The notes: generated by a model not told the origin, from the sequence alone. DNA of 64,000 nt from CAWBCR01 sp963787375 (GCA_963787375.1 CAWBCR010000017.1:372001-436000); one strand, 5' to 3'; counted from the first letter of the stretch, positions 33,765-43,115 are shown. Program-made: numbers and translations.

Positions 33765-34478
33765 ATGGTTCGTGCGTTTGATGCGCCTATTATCGCAAAT
33801 GACCAGAGCGTCGACCGGCTGGCATCGGCTCTTGTACCGGTGCTGTTGATGTTCTGGGATGGACGCAGCCTGCCCGATGACGTCAGCCAGGCCATGCTCA
33901 AGACAGCCCATGACGAGGCCGGAAACCTGATCGTCGCCAGGGTGAATGTGCGAGAGAATCCCGCCGCGGCCAGCCGCTTCGACGTCCACGACCTCCCGCA
34001 GCTTGTCGCAGTGCGGCAGGGCACCGAATTGACGCGAGCCTTGCGGCCCAATGGTGCCGAATTCTTGCAGCAGGCCCAGTTCGTGATGGGGCGCGGCGAG
34101 CGGCCAGCCGGGGCGGCCAGTGCCGGAGCGCAGTCAACAGCGCGTCTTGACCATCCCATTGTCATCAGCGACGCCATATTTGAGCATAAAGTACTCCAGT
34201 CCTCGCTGCCGGTGCTGGTCGATTTCTGGGCACCCTGGTGCGGGCCGTGCCACATGATCGCCCCGGCGGTCGAGCGTATCGCCAGCGACTATGCCGGCAA
34301 GCTGGTCGTCGCCAAGGTAAACGTCGACGAGAACCCGCATTATGCGGGCGTGTATGGTGTCCAGGGCATTCCGACGCTGCTGATGTTCAGAGGTGGCAAG
34401 GTAATCAACCGCCTGACCGGCGCTCTGCCCGAAGCGCATCTCCGGGTTGAAGTCGACCGCTTCTTGATGCAGCACTGA
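33765..34478 (+). CDS. Two-domain thioredoxin protein (first domain lacks CxxC)
   Basis: A 237-residue cytoplasmic protein. Residues about 10-110 form a thioredoxin-like fold (VPVLLMFWDG, VARVNVRENPAAASRFDVHDLPQLVAV) with no active-site cysteines. Residues about 128-237 are a full thioredoxin with WAPWCGPC, VAKVNVDENPHYAGVYGVQGIPTLLMF and the cis-proline in IPT. The second domain should reduce disulfides; the first may bind a partner. The start ATG 33765 follows AGAGGGG. A terminator and then a Fur-family regulator follow. Confidence 0.9.
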   Translation: MVRAFDAPIIANDQSVDRLASALVPVLLMFWDGRSLPDDVSQAMLKTAHDEAGNLIVARVNVRENPAAASRFDVHDLPQLVAVRQGTELTRALRPNGAEFLQQAQFVMGRGERPAGAASAGAQSTARLDHPIVISDAIFEHKVLQSSLPVLVDFWAPWCGPCHMIAPAVERIASDYAGKLVVAKVNVDENPHYAGVYGVQGIPTLLMFRGGKVINRLTGALPEAHLRVEVDRFLMQH

Positions 34479-34495
34479 ACTTCTCCGGCAGCGTG

Positions 34496-34527
34496 ACGAC
34501 CGGGCTTTTAGATGGCCCGGTCGTTTG
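34496..34527 (+). terminator. Terminator of the thioredoxin gene
   Basis: ACGACCGGGC (34496-34505) pairs perfectly with GCCCGGTCGT (34515-34524), followed by TTT. Confidence 0.75.
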
Positions 34528-34553
34528 CTGCGCACCAGTCCGCACGCTACACT
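34525..34553 (+). promoter_or_regulatory. Promoter of the Fur-family gene
   Basis: TTGCTG (34525-34530), 17 bases, TACACT (34548-34553). The -10 is identical to that of the valS promoter. It begins where the preceding terminator ends. Confidence 0.7.
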
Positions 34554-34589
34554 GTCGGTGAGGATAGCCGCATCGAGGGAGCAGCAGGT

Positions 34590-35027
34590 ATGGTAGGGCT
34601 TGAGCTGGCTCTGGATAAGTTAAGGGACGCCGGATACAAGATCACGCATGCGCGCCTCTCGGTCCTGCAGGTCATGCAAGAAAGCGGTGGGCATCTGACA
34701 TCCGGCGAGGTGCTGGAGCGTGTCGACGCCCGCGACCCATCCATCGGGCGGGCCAGCGTCTTTCGCGCGCTGGACCTGCTGACCGCCCTTTCCATCATCC
34801 GCCCGACATTTCTGGAGCCCCGCACGCCGACCTACGTCATGCTTTCGCAGGAAGGCCACCACTCACACATCATCTGCACGCGCTGCAGCCGGGTGATTGA
34901 GCTTGATGATTGCTCTGTGACCAACCTCGTCGACGACCTTGAGATCCGCTATCGGATCCACGTGACCGGCCATCTGCTCGAATTCTACGGTATGTGCGAC
35001 AACTGCCGCGTGACGCAGGATGCGTGA
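34590..35027 (+). CDS. Fur-family metal-dependent transcriptional regulator
   Basis: A 145-residue regulator. The N-terminal winged helix reads LRDAGYKITHARLSVLQVM and SIGRASVFRALDLLTALSIIR. The C-terminal dimerisation domain has structural zinc cysteines ICTRC and GMCDNC and the HHSHIIC metal-site region. It may be Fur, Zur or PerR; the metal cannot be decided from sequence alone. ATG 34590 is chosen because the recognition domain starts there; the longer frame from 34512 lies upstream of the promoter -10. Confidence 0.92.
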   Translation: MVGLELALDKLRDAGYKITHARLSVLQVMQESGGHLTSGEVLERVDARDPSIGRASVFRALDLLTALSIIRPTFLEPRTPTYVMLSQEGHHSHIICTRCSRVIELDDCSVTNLVDDLEIRYRIHVTGHLLEFYGMCDNCRVTQDA

Positions 35028-35048
35028 TCGCTTCCACTGTACATGTTG

Positions 35049-35073
35049 AGGGCCGCCCCTATCGGGCGGCCCT
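35049..35073. terminator. Terminator between the Fur-family gene and the hydrolase gene
   Basis: AGGGCCGCCC (35049-35058) pairs with GGGCGGCCCT (35064-35073). It lies between convergent genes. Confidence 0.8.
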
Positions 35074-35097
35074 GTTGATTCCTGGCTGAGGTCGGGT

Positions 35098-36123
35098 TTA
35101 GAGATCGCGAGCGGCGTAATCGTTGAGAAAGGCAGTTAAGACTTCGTTGGTCCTTTCGGGCTGCTCGAAGTGCGGCAGCCCGTGTGTGTTGTCGATGCGC
35201 ACCAGCGTCCAGTTGGAACGCTCACCATAAGGCCGCAGCTCGTCGAAACGCACAAACGGGTCACGGTCGTACAGAACCAGCACTGGCAGCTTCAGCTCGT
35301 CGTAGACACTGCGGATGTCAGGGCTGAACAGCCTACCGCTGACAAACGTGACCGGCGCGAAACGCGCGCCGGGTTGGTGGCTGGTGAGGTAGGCGTAATC
35401 CAGCAGGCCCTCGTCGACGGGACCACCGCCGAACAACGGTTTCAGGAACAACTGCAGTGAGCGTCGTGAAGTGAGCAGGTCATAGAAGCCCTGGCTCCAC
35501 AGCGGCGTGCGTAGCAGCTTGTAGGCTGTATCGCTCTGCCCCCGTGACTGCGCGCCGCCATCAGCCGGGCGGCTGTAGAAACCTGACGGCGAGATGAACG
35601 TCAGGCTGCGAAAAAGCTCCGGCTCGGCGTGTGCAGCCAGCGCGGCGAATTCGCAGCTCAACGACAGTGCGACGGCGTCGACCGGCCCCTGGTCGCTGGC
35701 CGCCTGCTCACGAACAAAGGCCAGGATGGCGTCGCGATACACCGCGGGTGAGTACGCGATGTCGGGCCGGGCCGAGAATCCAAACCCTGGCAGGTCGAGC
35801 GCGTAGACGCACCGCGACGCCGCAAACTGGTCGTAGATCGGCTCCATCTCGTAGGTTGAGGCCGCCGCGTTGATGCTGTGCAGCAGCACCAGCGGCTTGC
35901 CGTCGCCGCTGACGTAGTAGCTCAGCTCAAGGCCGTTGGCGGTGAAGGTGCGGCGCTCGCCGCCCAGCGCGTGGGGAAGCGTCAGCTTATGCGGGATCAC
36001 AAGCTTGCTGTAAGCAAGCCATCCGCCCGCTACCGCCATCACTCCGCGTACCAGCAGTTGCAGCAGCCTGAGCGTGCGCCATATCGACGTGAAGAATCCC
36101 GGTCGCTTTTTCTTGTCAGCCAT
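35098..36123 (-). CDS. Alpha/beta hydrolase with N-terminal membrane segment
   Basis: A 341-residue protein. A basic start and a hydrophobic stretch (LLVRGVMAVAGGWLAYSKLVI, about residues 22-45) anchor it. The hydrolase core follows: LVLLHSINAAASTYE (oxyanion region), RCVYALDLPGFGFSARP, the nucleophile elbow VALSLSCEFAA (a serine in place of the usual GxSxG), the acid in VLVLYDRDPF and the histidine in DNTHGLPHFEQPE. Reaction and substrate are unknown. It is divergent from the large transporter fusion. Confidence 0.87.
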   Translation of the reverse strand: MADKKKRPGFFTSIWRTLRLLQLLVRGVMAVAGGWLAYSKLVIPHKLTLPHALGGERRTFTANGLELSYYVSGDGKPLVLLHSINAAASTYEMEPIYDQFAASRCVYALDLPGFGFSARPDIAYSPAVYRDAILAFVREQAASDQGPVDAVALSLSCEFAALAAHAEPELFRSLTFISPSGFYSRPADGGAQSRGQSDTAYKLLRTPLWSQGFYDLLTSRRSLQLFLKPLFGGGPVDEGLLDYAYLTSHQPGARFAPVTFVSGRLFSPDIRSVYDELKLPVLVLYDRDPFVRFDELRPYGERSNWTLVRIDNTHGLPHFEQPERTNEVLTAFLNDYAARDL

Positions 36124-36233
36124 GTGTGCTCACTTTCGTTGACATGGGTACCTTCTTGCTGTATTGTAACACGTGGTTGCCCTCGGGGGACCACGCACTT
36201 ATGTCCAAATGTCAAGTGTCATAAGAAGGTGAC

Positions 36234-39200
36234 ATGACCGAGAATGAGGCAGACTCGACACCCACTGCGCCGCTGATCTCCCTGCGGCGCAGTTTCCAAC
36301 TCCGGATGCCCGGCATTCTATTGATGGGGATCGGCATCTGGCTGGTGGTTGGGCTTTTCGGGCTGTATGGCGACCTGCTGCCGCTGGCCGGGACAAGCAC
36401 CGGTTGGGTCTATCTGCTTCTGGCGCTTCTCATGTTGCCAACGACCTTCAGCTACCTTGAACTGCGCAGTTGGATCGGCCATTCGGGTGGTAGCTACCGG
36501 CTGATCCGGGCGATGGAGCGCACCAACTTCACCTTTTTCGCCGGCTGGACGTACATCCTGGGCTGGGCCGCAGTCAGCGCACTGATTGCCTGGCAGTTCG
36601 CCACCTTTGCCGGCAAGCTCATTGACATGTTCACACCCTGGCACGTCGGCGAGCTGCCTTTGGTGGCCGTGCTGCTGGTGGTCTTCGCCGCCGGTAATGC
36701 GGTCGGTACCCGGCCTCGCTGGCGGTTGGCCGTGTGGCTGGCCGGCGGCGTGATTGTGGCCGTCGTGGGCATGATCGTGATGCTGGCCGGGCGTGTGGCG
36801 GCGGGTCAGGTGTCTGCCTCCAGCAGCACGGGCACCACCGGGCACTTTTTTGGCGCGCTGTTAGCCGTAACGTGCAGCCTGTGGGTTATCGAGCTGATCG
36901 CAGAGATGACCGACCGGCGGCGGAGCGTGCGCAGTTCGCTGCTGCTGCTGGGCGGCGGGCCGCTGTTGGCGATGTTGTTCACGCTGCTTTCCCAGCGCGC
37001 GCTGCCCGGCTCGCAGACTATTGAGGCGCTGACCGGCGTCCTTCTGCCCGGTTATGGCCAGGTGCTGATGCTGGTGGTTGGGCTGGTCTCGATGGCGCTG
37101 GCGTGGCAGATTCTGGGCCTGATCATGCTGCGCCGTTTCCAGATCATTGCGCTGGATGGTTGGCTGCCGGAATGGCTGGCACGCTCCTACTCCCGCTTCA
37201 AGACGCCCATCATGCTGATCGTCGCGCAGTGCGTGGTGTCGCTTGGTGCGCTGCTGCTGGGCATGGGCATGACACATGTCGTGGGTGGCGCACATTCCGT
37301 CTCGCTGAACTTGGCGAAGCTTGGCGCTCTGGCGTTCCTCATCATGCATATCGGCGTCAACACGGCGGCTATTGTGCTGGCGTCGCATCCGCGCGCAGGA
37401 GATCGCTCGTTCCGGTTGCCGCTGTACCCGATCATCCCGGCTACCGGTGCGGGCATTGATTTCCTCCTGATCCTCGCCGCCTCGTGGCCGGTAATTGTGC
37501 TTGGCGCGATCTGGTTCGCCATTGGCGGGCTGGTGTACTGGCGCGTCGCGCTGGATCGGATGCGCTCCTCGCAGCTTGGCGTGACGATTTTCCAGGATAC
37601 ATCACGCCAGCCTGATATCATATCGAATTTCCCGGTGGTCGTGCCGATCGCGAACCCGGAGACGGCGCACAGCCTGGTCGAGATCGGCGCGGCGATTGCC
37701 CGCAAGTTCCACGGACATCTTTCGATTGTGCAGGTAGTTCTGGTCCCCGACCAGCTTCCACTGGATTCAGGACGTTTCCAGGCACAGCACAAGCTCGACG
37801 TACTGGAGCGCGTCATCAAAGGTGCCGAGCAGTATGGCGTGCCGGTCGAGGGCGTCACCCGCCTGTCGCGCAGTATCCCGCAGGGTATTCTGGACACCGT
37901 CTCAGAAGAGTTGGCGGAAGTGCTGGTAATGGGTTGGAACGCCCGCGCCGACGGCATCGGTCGGCATGGGCTGGGGCACATTCTCGACGAGGTGATCGAG
38001 AACGCTGCGTGCGACGTAATCGTGATACGCGGCGATTGGCCCGACAATCCCCGGCGGCTGCTGGTACCCATCGCGGGTGGACCGCACGCACCCCGCGCTG
38101 CCGAGATGGCCCTGGCCCTCACATCCCCAACTGATGGCGAAGTGACTCTGCTCAACGTCATACAGGAAAGCGCGGATCGCCAATCCGCTGACGCTGGCCA
38201 CATGATGCTTGAAGACCTGCGCGGCAGGCTCTCCGAGCCGGAGCGTGTCGCGACTCAGGTGGTCAAGGCGCGCGCCACGCTGCCTGCCATCCTCGACGCG
38301 CTCGAACAGCACGACGCGGTTCTGATCGGGGCCAGTGAGGTTGGCTTTCTGGATCGTCAGCTTTTTGGACAGATTCCGCTCCAGCTTTCGCAGCAGACGG
38401 ATAAGCCGTTGGGGCTGGTTCGCGGCTATACCGGCCTGACGAACCTGGTCGCTCGCAAGGCGTGGCAGTCGCTGTCCAACCTGCTGCCCACGCTCGATAC
38501 CGACGAGCAGCTTGAGGTCTACCAGCGGATGCGGCAGGCCGCACAGCCTAACATCAACTACTTTGTGCTGATCACGCTCTCGGCGATGATCGCCACGCTC
38601 GGCCTGCTGCTGAACAGCCCGGCGGTAGTCATCGGCGCGATGCTGGTTGCGCCGCTGATGAGCCCTATAGTAGCCACCGGGATCGGCATCGTCTTCGGCG
38701 ATGTGCTGACCCTGCGTAATGCGCTGACCTCAACGTTGCAGGGTGTCGTCGCTGCCATCTTCATTGCCCTGTTGTCGACAGTCATCTCACCGCTGGCAAC
38801 GGCTACGCCGGAGGTGCTGGCGCGCACTCAGCCCAGCCTCCTCGACCTGATGGTGGCGCTGGTCTCAGGCATGGCGGGCGCATACGCTATCGCCCGCAAG
38901 GAGGTCGGCGAGGCGCTGCCTGGTGTGGCTATCGCGGCGGCCCTGATGCCGCCGGTGTGCACCATCGGCATCGGGATTGCGCTGGGCAATGTGACGATCG
39001 CGCTCGGGGCGCTGCTGCTGTTCACCACCAACCTGGTCGCGATCATCTTCGCTTCGGTCCTGGTGTTCCTGCTGTTGGGCATTCGACCACCCCGCCACCC
39101 CGACCGCCAGCGCCGGCTGCGGCAGGGGCTGCTGATCTCTGTGGTGTCGCTGGTGATCATCAGTATACCGCTGGCAGTCGTGCTACAGCGCGCTGTCGAG

Positions 39201-39458
39201 CGCGAGAGAGTCGCCAGCCAGGCGCAGGACCTGGTGCAGCAGACGGTCAGCGGCTGGAACGCGCAGTTGGCGCAGTTCTCGGTCGACGTGGGTTGGCGCG
39301 ATGTCACGATTACCGGTACTCTCTATGCTGGCAAGAACGTGACCGCCAGTGATATTCAGGCGCTCGACCAGCAGCTTGAGACGGCGCTCGCACGCAATGT
39401 GCACGTCAAGCTGTTTGTCGTGCAGGGCACCGAGTACGACAGCACGCTCAGCCCTTGA
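36234..39458 (+). CDS. Fusion protein: APC-type permease, two USP-like domains and DUF389
   Basis: A 1074-residue protein with four parts. Residues about 15-440 form an amino-acid/polyamine permease-like membrane domain (about 12 helices, starting LRMPGILLMGIGIWLVVGLFGLYG). Residues about 463-600 and 602-735 are two universal-stress-protein-like domains (NFPVVVPIANPETAHSLVEI and RRLLVPIAGGPHAPRAAEMAL). Residues about 772-960 are a DUF389 membrane domain (SPAVVIGAMLVAPLMSPIVATGIGI, GVAIAAALMPPVCTIGIGIALGN). A last helix and an extracytoplasmic tail end it. USP domains often sense ATP/AMP; here they may gate transport. Single members of each family are known; I do not recognise this combination. 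Substrate unknown. Confidence 0.85.
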   Translation: MTENEADSTPTAPLISLRRSFQLRMPGILLMGIGIWLVVGLFGLYGDLLPLAGTSTGWVYLLLALLMLPTTFSYLELRSWIGHSGGSYRLIRAMERTNFTFFAGWTYILGWAAVSALIAWQFATFAGKLIDMFTPWHVGELPLVAVLLVVFAAGNAVGTRPRWRLAVWLAGGVIVAVVGMIVMLAGRVAAGQVSASSSTGTTGHFFGALLAVTCSLWVIELIAEMTDRRRSVRSSLLLLGGGPLLAMLFTLLSQRALPGSQTIEALTGVLLPGYGQVLMLVVGLVSMALAWQILGLIMLRRFQIIALDGWLPEWLARSYSRFKTPIMLIVAQCVVSLGALLLGMGMTHVVGGAHSVSLNLAKLGALAFLIMHIGVNTAAIVLASHPRAGDRSFRLPLYPIIPATGAGIDFLLILAASWPVIVLGAIWFAIGGLVYWRVALDRMRSSQLGVTIFQDTSRQPDIISNFPVVVPIANPETAHSLVEIGAAIARKFHGHLSIVQVVLVPDQLPLDSGRFQAQHKLDVLERVIKGAEQYGVPVEGVTRLSRSIPQGILDTVSEELAEVLVMGWNARADGIGRHGLGHILDEVIENAACDVIVIRGDWPDNPRRLLVPIAGGPHAPRAAEMALALTSPTDGEVTLLNVIQESADRQSADAGHMMLEDLRGRLSEPERVATQVVKARATLPAILDALEQHDAVLIGASEVGFLDRQLFGQIPLQLSQQTDKPLGLVRGYTGLTNLVARKAWQSLSNLLPTLDTDEQLEVYQRMRQAAQPNINYFVLITLSAMIATLGLLLNSPAVVIGAMLVAPLMSPIVATGIGIVFGDVLTLRNALTSTLQGVVAAIFIALLSTVISPLATATPEVLARTQPSLLDLMVALVSGMAGAYAIARKEVGEALPGVAIAAALMPPVCTIGIGIALGNVTIALGALLLFTTNLVAIIFASVLVFLLLGIRPPRHPDRQRRLRQGLLISVVSLVIISIPLAVVLQRAVERERVASQAQDLVQQTVSGWNAQLAQFSVDVGWRDVTITGTLYAGKNVTASDIQALDQQLETALARNVHVKLFVVQGTEYDSTLSP

Positions 39459-39523
39459 CGCGGCTGAGGGGTGCACGATGTCTGCTCCGTGCTGCGCAGC
39501 AATGAGAGGACATCGCAACCCAC

Positions 39524-41506
39524 GTGACCGAGACACCGTCGCCAGCGCCGAAGTCGCGCCCATCGCTTTCGCTCATTCTGGCGGTGGGCTTTCTGGTGAT
39601 CAGCCTGGTTGCCGCCGGTCTGATCCTGTCCGGCGCCTTCAACCCAACCCCGGAAGAGGACCTGCAAAGCCTGCTGCCCACCGCAACCAGCACTCCCATC
39701 CCGCCGACTGCCACACCGGTTCCCAGCGCCACGCCCACCGTCGTGTTGACCCCAACGCCAACTCCCCCACCCACGCCCACCCCGCCGCCAACCGAAATCG
39801 TGATTGGCGTGGCGCGGCTGGGACCCGGTGACGATGCGGTGACGGATCAGCTTGTGCAGGCGCTGAACACCGCTTACAAGACGACAACCTTGAGCCTGCC
39901 AATACGCACTGAACCGGTCGCGTTGCCAGAAACGATGCAGGCCGCCAATGAGATAGATCCATCACAGGTGGCCGCCGACGCCGATCTGCTGATCGTGTGG
40001 GAAGACATGGGCGGAGGCGTACGGCGCTTCACCCTCCTGACGCCGCCCATAGCCCCGCCGCTGCCGCAGGTCGACACGACGCCTGAGCCGTGGGCACTGT
40101 CCGCGCCGGGCAGCCAGCCGGTCTTTACCACCGGCGACGACCTGAGCTTTCCTGCCGCGCTGGCCGTGGGGCTGGTCGAAGCCGCCAGGGGGCAGCCATC
40201 GCAGGCCTTTCAGCGATTTCAGGGCCTCCAGGGTCGCCTGCCAGACGTATCGGGCGATTCGGCCAGCAGCAACCAGGCCGTGCTCGCGTTTTCACAGGGC
40301 TTTGCGCAAAGCCGCGCTGGCAACGTGATCGACGCACTGCGGGCCTACACCGATGCTCTGCGCCTGGAAGATCGGTTTGCGGCAGCCTACGTGGGCCGTG
40401 GAAACGCCTATCTGACGAGCGGCGATGATTCTGCTGCGTTGGCTGCGTATGGCGATGCGTTCAGCGCGGACCCGAACCAGGCCGCTGCTGCTGAGAATCG
40501 CGTGCTGGTCATGCTGGCGCAGGGCGACCTCGACACAGCCATGGCCGCGGCCCAGGAGCTGGTGATTGCCTCGCGCTCGGCGTGGAGTGTTGACCTGCGC
40601 GGACTGATTGCTTACCAGAAGGGCAATTATCAGGCTGCGCTGACCGATTTTCAACTGGCGGCCCAGCTTGCGCCCGGCGACCCGATCCCGTTATTCAACC
40701 AGGCGCTGGCGCTTACCCAGCAGGGCGAGAGCGGCCAGGCGCTGGTTGCGCTCGACGCGTTGGCTGAGATTCAGCCGCAGAACCCGGTGGTTCACCTGTA
40801 CCTGGGAGATGCGTTCGCGGCAGCAGGCCAGCCTGACCAGGCGGAATCGGCTTATGGCGACGCGCTTGCCCTCGACCCGTCCTACCTCGACGCCTACCTG
40901 CGGCGCGGGCGTGTGCGCATCACCAGTGGCGACTTTGCCGGCGCACTGGACGACGCCAACCGTGCGCTGGGATTGGAGGCGACATCCGGCGCAGCTTACT
41001 GGCTGAAGGGTGACTCGCTGATTGGTCAGGAAGATTTCGCCGGCGCGGAAGACGCCTACAGCGCGGCGTTGGCCAACGGCCAGTCTGACCCGGCCATCTT
41101 TGCCGGGCGCGCCTGGGCTTTGCAGCGACTGGGCTTCAGCACCGGCGCGCTGCAGGATTACCAGCAGGCCATTCAACTGGGTGAGAACGATCCGCAGATC
41201 CTGTATCGCTACGGCTTCTCGTTGTACAACACCGGCCACTACGAGGACGCGCTCACTATCATGACCGAGGCGGTGCAGGGCGGGCTGGACACGGCGGAGG
41301 GTTATGCGGGGCTCGCGCTGGCGCTCGACGCCAACATTCAGCGCAGCGAGGCCGAGCAGCAGTACGCGAAGGCGCTCCAGTTGGACAAGCGTTATGGGGA
41401 TGCTAATTTCCTGGGTGAGCAGCCACTGTGGACGCGCTCGGCGGTGACGCGCGCTGTGACCATCCTGCGTCGCCTGGGTGTCGACCCGTACAGCGGGGGC
41501 GGCTAA
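39524..41506 (+). CDS. Membrane-anchored TPR-repeat protein
   Basis: A 660-residue protein starting with GTG. One N-terminal transmembrane helix (SLILAVGFLVISLVAAGLILSG) is followed by a Thr/Pro-rich linker (about residues 45-90), a globular segment and then a long run of tetratricopeptide repeats from about residue 240 to 640, for example DALRAYTDALRLEDRFAAAYVGRG and DYQQAIQLGENDPQILYRYGF. TPRs mediate protein-protein contacts. The gene follows the transporter fusion by 65 bases, so the two may be co-transcribed. Its stop overlaps the convergent phosphatase gene by four bases. Confidence 0.88.
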   Translation: MTETPSPAPKSRPSLSLILAVGFLVISLVAAGLILSGAFNPTPEEDLQSLLPTATSTPIPPTATPVPSATPTVVLTPTPTPPPTPTPPPTEIVIGVARLGPGDDAVTDQLVQALNTAYKTTTLSLPIRTEPVALPETMQAANEIDPSQVAADADLLIVWEDMGGGVRRFTLLTPPIAPPLPQVDTTPEPWALSAPGSQPVFTTGDDLSFPAALAVGLVEAARGQPSQAFQRFQGLQGRLPDVSGDSASSNQAVLAFSQGFAQSRAGNVIDALRAYTDALRLEDRFAAAYVGRGNAYLTSGDDSAALAAYGDAFSADPNQAAAAENRVLVMLAQGDLDTAMAAAQELVIASRSAWSVDLRGLIAYQKGNYQAALTDFQLAAQLAPGDPIPLFNQALALTQQGESGQALVALDALAEIQPQNPVVHLYLGDAFAAAGQPDQAESAYGDALALDPSYLDAYLRRGRVRITSGDFAGALDDANRALGLEATSGAAYWLKGDSLIGQEDFAGAEDAYSAALANGQSDPAIFAGRAWALQRLGFSTGALQDYQQAIQLGENDPQILYRYGFSLYNTGHYEDALTIMTEAVQGGLDTAEGYAGLALALDANIQRSEAEQQYAKALQLDKRYGDANFLGEQPLWTRSAVTRAVTILRRLGVDPYSGGG

Positions 41507-41970
41507 TCGCCCCCGTTTTCGTGCCGCCAGTGTGCCTCAAACTCCCTGAGCTGGAGCACCTGGCTGACATTCGGGTTGACGATGGGCCGCTTGGCGCGCA
41601 GCAGCGCCAGCGCGCCATCGACGCTCATGCCGATCGTGATGAGGTAGCCAGCAGCGATGATCGGTGAGCGCCCCACGCCCATCATGCAGTGAACGTACAC
41701 CTTGCGGCCATCGTCGATCATCGTCTTGATAAACCTCGCGCCGGTGCGAATGATGTCCGGCGAGGGGCCTGACCAGTCGATAGTCGGCAGCCACAGCGAT
41801 ACCTCAGGCGCGGCGCGCATCAGGAAGCGGTCCTGCCGCTCAGCCTGAAGGTTCACGTTGACGGTGACGCCCAGCGCCGACAGGATCGGCCACTCGTCAG
41901 GCTCAACCCGCCCGCCGACGTACAGGTGCTCGGTGATCTCGCTGAAATCCGGCCCGTCAAGCATCGTCAT
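41503..41970 (-). CDS. Dual-specificity protein phosphatase
   Basis: A 155-residue cysteine phosphatase. The P-loop is VHCMMGVGRSP (C-x5-R, cysteine near residue 95). The general-acid Asp lies in LPTIDWSGPSPD, and FSEITEHLYVGGRVEPDEW is the usual N-terminal strand. It removes phosphate from proteins or small phosphorylated ligands. It follows and overlaps the AIR-synthase-like gene by four bases (ATGA), implying translational coupling. Confidence 0.9.
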   Translation of the reverse strand: MTMLDGPDFSEITEHLYVGGRVEPDEWPILSALGVTVNVNLQAERQDRFLMRAAPEVSLWLPTIDWSGPSPDIIRTGARFIKTMIDDGRKVYVHCMMGVGRSPIIAAGYLITIGMSVDGALALLRAKRPIVNPNVSQVLQLREFEAHWRHENGGD

Positions 41971-42977
41971 TCGAACAGCTTCGCAATCTCGTCGCGCGCA
42001 GGGCGGGGCAGCCGTCGCGCGCTGTCGCGGGCGTCGACGACGTCCGCCGGACCCTCTTCCACGTGGCCAATATCAAACGCAGGGATGCCCTCAGCCTCCA
42101 GCGCGGCGCGGATCGTCGCCGCGTCGTCGGCATGGACTGCAATCAGCAGCGCGCCGCTGGCAATTGCGCCCAGTGGGTCGATGCCAACCGCATCGCACAG
42201 CGCGCGGCCATCGTCGAGGACGGCACGAGTTGCATCGACTACCAGCCGCAGGTTGGAAGCGTCGGCCATCTCCCACAGCCCGGTCGCCAGTCCGCCTTCG
42301 GTCGGATCGTGCATAGCGTGGACGCGACCGGCCTCCAGGGCAACAGCCGCATCGCGCACCACGCTGATGCCGGGCTGGTGCAGGTAAGCCGCGCATCGCC
42401 CTATAAACTGGGGTGGGAAGATGCCTGTGAGGCGAGTAGCCTTTTCTCTGGCGATGATGGCTGTCGCTTCGATAGGAACGCCCTTGGTGACGATCAGTGC
42501 ATCGCCGGGCTGCGCGCCGCCGGTGGTGATCAGCCGGTCCTTCTCGACCAGCCCCAGCATCGCGCCGACCAGGATCGGGCGGTCGATGCCATGCGCGACC
42601 TCGGTGTGCCCGCCGACCAGCGTTACATCCAGCGCCCTGCAGGCCGAGCCCATCTGCTCGAAGATCGCCTCGACCATTTCGGGTGTGGTCTGCCCCTGCG
42701 GCAGCAGCAGCGAGGCCATGAACCAGGCGGGCGCTGCTCCGGTGGTGGCGATGTCGTTGGCGTTGACGGTCACGGCATACCAGCCGATCTCGTCGCTGGC
42801 AAGCGTGATCGGGTCGGTCTTCGCGACGAGGTAATGCGATCCGCCGACATCGATAACGGCGGCGTCTTCACCGGGGCGCGGGCCGAGGATCACGCGTGGG
42901 TCGTCTATCGGGACGTGGGCCAGCAGCATCGCCAGCAAATCGGGCGGCAGCTTGCCCAGCGGAAAGGGATCGGGCAT
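41967..42977 (-). CDS. AIR synthase-like (PurM/ThiL/HypE superfamily) protein
   Basis: A 336-residue ATP-binding protein. Conserved segments are GEDAAVIDVGGSHYLVAKTDPITL, YAVTVNANDIATTGAAPAWFMASLLLP, VTLVGGHTEVAHGID and MHDPTEGGLATGLWEMA. The superfamily includes PurM, ThiL, SelD and HypE. It most resembles the unassigned HypE-like group found beside unrelated genes. It lacks the Cys/Sec-Lys loop of SelD at its N-terminus, so it is not selenophosphate synthetase. The ligand is unknown. Confidence 0.85.
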   Translation of the reverse strand: MPDPFPLGKLPPDLLAMLLAHVPIDDPRVILGPRPGEDAAVIDVGGSHYLVAKTDPITLASDEIGWYAVTVNANDIATTGAAPAWFMASLLLPQGQTTPEMVEAIFEQMGSACRALDVTLVGGHTEVAHGIDRPILVGAMLGLVEKDRLITTGGAQPGDALIVTKGVPIEATAIIAREKATRLTGIFPPQFIGRCAAYLHQPGISVVRDAAVALEAGRVHAMHDPTEGGLATGLWEMADASNLRLVVDATRAVLDDGRALCDAVGIDPLGAIASGALLIAVHADDAATIRAALEAEGIPAFDIGHVEEGPADVVDARDSARRLPRPARDEIAKLFE

Positions 42978-43038
42978 GGACGTTCCAGCCTGGTTATCGG
43001 GACGGGTTCGGGGAGATTATGCAATAGGAGCGCATTGC

Positions 43039-43065
43039 TTGCCAAACGGCAAATCATGCTACACT
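43039..43065 (+). promoter_or_regulatory. Probable extended-minus-10 promoter of the stomatin gene
   Basis: TGCTACACT (43057-43065) is an extended -10 identical to the one at the valS promoter. TTGCCA (43039-43044) is a weak, closely spaced -35. Confidence 0.5.
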
Positions 43066-43115
43066 GTGTTCAATCACAGCAAGCTGAGCGTTTCGCTTTT
43101 ATCTTCTGGAGGTAA

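Noticed and set aside
41967..42977. Selenophosphate synthetase SelD, which would support Sec recoding at 10131
   Set aside because: The N-terminal Cys/Sec-Lys catalytic loop is missing; it fits the HypE/ThiL-like group better.
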